DNA of 64,000 bases, taken from the NCBI RefSeq assembly GCF_027111255.2, contig NZ_CP114285.2, positions 2,728,001 to 2,792,000 on the forward strand, in the 5' to 3' direction. Source of the stretch: Flavobacterium flavigenum (GTDB lineage: Bacteria > Bacteroidota > Bacteroidia > Flavobacteriales > Flavobacteriaceae). The translations under genes and the position numbers were made by a program. Shown here piece by piece: positions 62,429 to 64,000 of this stretch. Each line of letters begins with the position of its first letter. The stretch's first letter is position 1. The notes under the pieces are model-generated. The model was not told the origin of the DNA, ran no database searches, and saw only the letters and a list, made by a program, of their open reading frames with translations.

Positions 62429-64000
62429 TTAAAGTTTAACATTTAATCCCAACATGTATGTCCTAGGTCTTGGATAATATCCAACATCAACGCCTGATGA
62501 AAACTTTTGGTCATCATTTGAAGAACCAAATCCAATTTCAGGATCCATACCGTCATATTTCGTAAAAGTGTAAAGGTTTAATACAGAGAAGTAAATCCTG
62601 AACTGACTTGCAAAAAATGATTTGGAATGATTCATTTTCGCTAAATCAAACCCTAATGTAACGGTATTGATTCTTAAGAAATCACCGTCCTGAACGTATA
62701 AGTCTGAAAATTGTGTAAAGTTTCTATTGTCTTCTGTTACCCTTGGTATTGTATTCGAAGACCCTTCACCATGCCAGCGGCTTAATATTCTGGAAGTATA
62801 ATTTCCATAAGCTCCGGATTGGTTTCTGTAAGATTGTACTATCTGATTTCCTGCCACACCATTTGCCATCAATGAAAAGTCAAAAGCTTTATAATTTGCT
62901 GATAAAGAGAACCCAAATGTAAAGTCAGGATTAGGATTTCCGATACTTGTTTTATCTGAAGCGTCTATTTTATCATCGCCGTTTGTATTTACATAGATGA
63001 TATCTCCGGGAGCGGCAGCAGGCTGTAACACTACGCCATTTGCCGATTTATAATTATTAATTTGTTCCTGATTCTGAAAAACGCCTCCGGTTTTATATCC
63101 CCAGAAATAACCCAATGGGAATCCGTTTTGTGCTCTGTAAAATTCACCTGAATTGTCATAAAGTTCATTATTCAATCCGTGGATAATACCATCAACATTG
63201 GGTATCTGACCAACCGTATTTTTATTGTAAGCACCGTTTGCACTAACACTATAATTAAAATCGCCAATTTTGTTTTGATAATTAAGGCTTAACTCAACCC
63301 CTTTGTTAACCACATCTCCGCCATTTATAAAAGGTGGATTAGCCCCGGCAGTTGCCAAAACTGGTGCCAGAATCAGCCAGTCTTTATTTGTTTTTTGATA
63401 AATATCAAAAGTAACACCTAAAGCATTGTTTAAAAATCGGGCATCCAAACCAAGATTTATTTGTTCAGAAGTCTCCCAATGCAAATCAGGATTTGAATAT
63501 CTTTCCGGATAAGCCCCAGGCGTAAGAGTTCCTTCTTTATCTCCGAAAATATAGTTTGTATTGTTAGATTTCATTACAGCTAAATATTGGAAGTTCCCAA
63601 CAGCCTGATTTCCAACCTGACCCCAGCTTGCTCTTAATTTTAGAAAATTAATAGCTTGTGAATCTTTCAAAAAAGCTTCATTAGACATTACCCAACCAGC
63701 AGATACTGATGGAAAATAACTCCACTGGTTTCCGGGAGAAAATTTTGAAGATCCATCGGCTCTTAACGTTGCGTTCAACAAATAGGTTTCTTTAAAATTA
63801 TAATTCAGTCTCCCAAAATAAGACATTAATAAATTTTCTTCTTTTTTACCCTTAATGGTTATTTTAGCTCCTTCTTTATTAGTAGTATTATCAATCCAGG
63901 CATGCTCTAGATCGTTAAAAACAGAATCTGCATTATTTGCTTCTACAGAAGTTCCTGCATAGTTAATATATGAGGTTCCCGCTATGGCTTCAAAATGATG
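62429..64000 (-). CDS. susC: SusC/RagA-family TonB-dependent transporter, C-terminal part (cut by window edge)
   Basis: The frame stays open to the right edge (for example SYINYAGTSVEANNADSVF lies upstream of the first in-window Met at 63826), so the start is outside. The visible 523 residues are beta-barrel: SYFGRLNYNFKETYLLNATLR, then FSPGNQWSYFPSVSAGW and WGQVGNQAVGNF, ending PRPRTYMLGLNVKL, as in SusC proteins. It imports oligosaccharides with SusD. Its regulator and promoter lie beyond the window. Confidence 0.96.
   Translation of the reverse strand, partial: HHFEAIAGTSYINYAGTSVEANNADSVFNDLEHAWIDNTTNKEGAKITIKGKKEENLLMSYFGRLNYNFKETYLLNATLRADGSSKFSPGNQWSYFPSVSAGWVMSNEAFLKDSQAINFLKLRASWGQVGNQAVGNFQYLAVMKSNNTNYIFGDKEGTLTPGAYPERYSNPDLHWETSEQINLGLDARFLNNALGVTFDIYQKTNKDWLILAPVLATAGANPPFINGGDVVNKGVELSLNYQNKIGDFNYSVSANGAYNKNTVGQIPNVDGIIHGLNNELYDNSGEFYRAQNGFPLGYFWGYKTGGVFQNQEQINNYKSANGVVLQPAAAPGDIIYVNTNGDDKIDASDKTSIGNPNPDFTFGFSLSANYKAFDFSLMANGVAGNQIVQSYRNQSGAYGNYTSRILSRWHGEGSSNTIPRVTEDNRNFTQFSDLYVQDGDFLRINTVTLGFDLAKMNHSKSFFASQFRIYFSVLNLYTFTKYDGMDPEIGFGSSNDDQKFSSGVDVGYYPRPRTYMLGLNVKL

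Noticed and set aside
62429..63826. A complete short TonB receptor starting at 63826
   Set aside because: The frame is open upstream to the window edge with typical SusC sequence, so this Met is internal.
1..64000. tRNA, rRNA or CRISPR array
   Set aside because: No cloverleaf-like sequence, rRNA core motif, or regularly spaced direct repeats with unique spacers were seen.

Overview
The window looks like chromosome of an AT-rich Bacteroidota, most likely Flavobacterium or a close relative. The signs are promoters of the TTG-N19-TAnnTTTG type, very little Shine-Dalgarno sequence, SPII lipoproteins with acidic residues after the Cys, SusC/SusD genes, an Oar-type TonB receptor, and the gene order yicC-gmk-nadD. 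No rRNA, tRNA, CRISPR array, transposase or phage structural gene was seen.

Layout. (1) 1-2323: a two-gene reductase/DJ-1 operon diverging from a LysR regulator. (2) 2640-13294: a plus-strand island for NAD and ADP-ribose metabolism: NrtR regulator, Prs-like kinase, PARG-type macrodomain, deoxyribosyltransferase-like protein, helical protein, VWA protein, short PurA paralogue, NADAR protein, TPR/DUF2971-like protein, KptA, ADP-ribosylglycohydrolase and NAMPT, closed by a strong terminator. Three operator-like palindromes of one geometry (TTGYGT-N7-ACRCAA) lie at the promoters of nrtR and of the prs-led operon. (3) 13368-23889: housekeeping genes (nadD, gmk, yicC, Spx/ArsC, DinB, rlpA, a four-TM protein, an Oar receptor, pgi). 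(4) 23899-30070: a lipoprotein peptidase, then tryptophan and tyrosine breakdown (TDO, HPPD, HmgA), with a four-helix-bundle gene bounded by direct repeats and a candidate small RNA. (5) 30285-41353: patatin/Omp85 protein, uvrC, AstE-like, 5-FTHF cyclo-ligase, pheS, several unknowns, cvpA, and a probable Panacea-type toxin-antitoxin pair. (6) 41457-64000: an 11-gene minus-strand polysaccharide utilisation locus (PUL): SusC (cut by the window edge), SusD, a surface glycan-binding-type lipoprotein, GH2, GH31, GH97, GH39, GH3, GH5, an SGNH acetylesterase and GH95. The enzyme set fits acetylated, fucosylated, galactosylated xyloglucan.

How the genes work together. In the NAD island, PARG, NADAR, ARH and KptA are families that remove or handle ADP-ribose on protein, nucleobase and RNA substrates. 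ADP-ribose is the usual NrtR ligand, so release of ADP-ribose could derepress the island, and the Prs-like/NAMPT pair could then rebuild NAD. This resembles the phage NAD-reconstitution route NARP1 but sits with many extra genes; it is the most interesting region here. The PUL would cut xyloglucan outside the cell (GH5), import oligosaccharides (SusCD) and trim them (GH95, esterase, GH2, GH31, GH3).

Many intergenic spacers hold palindromic repeat families that recur within the window.
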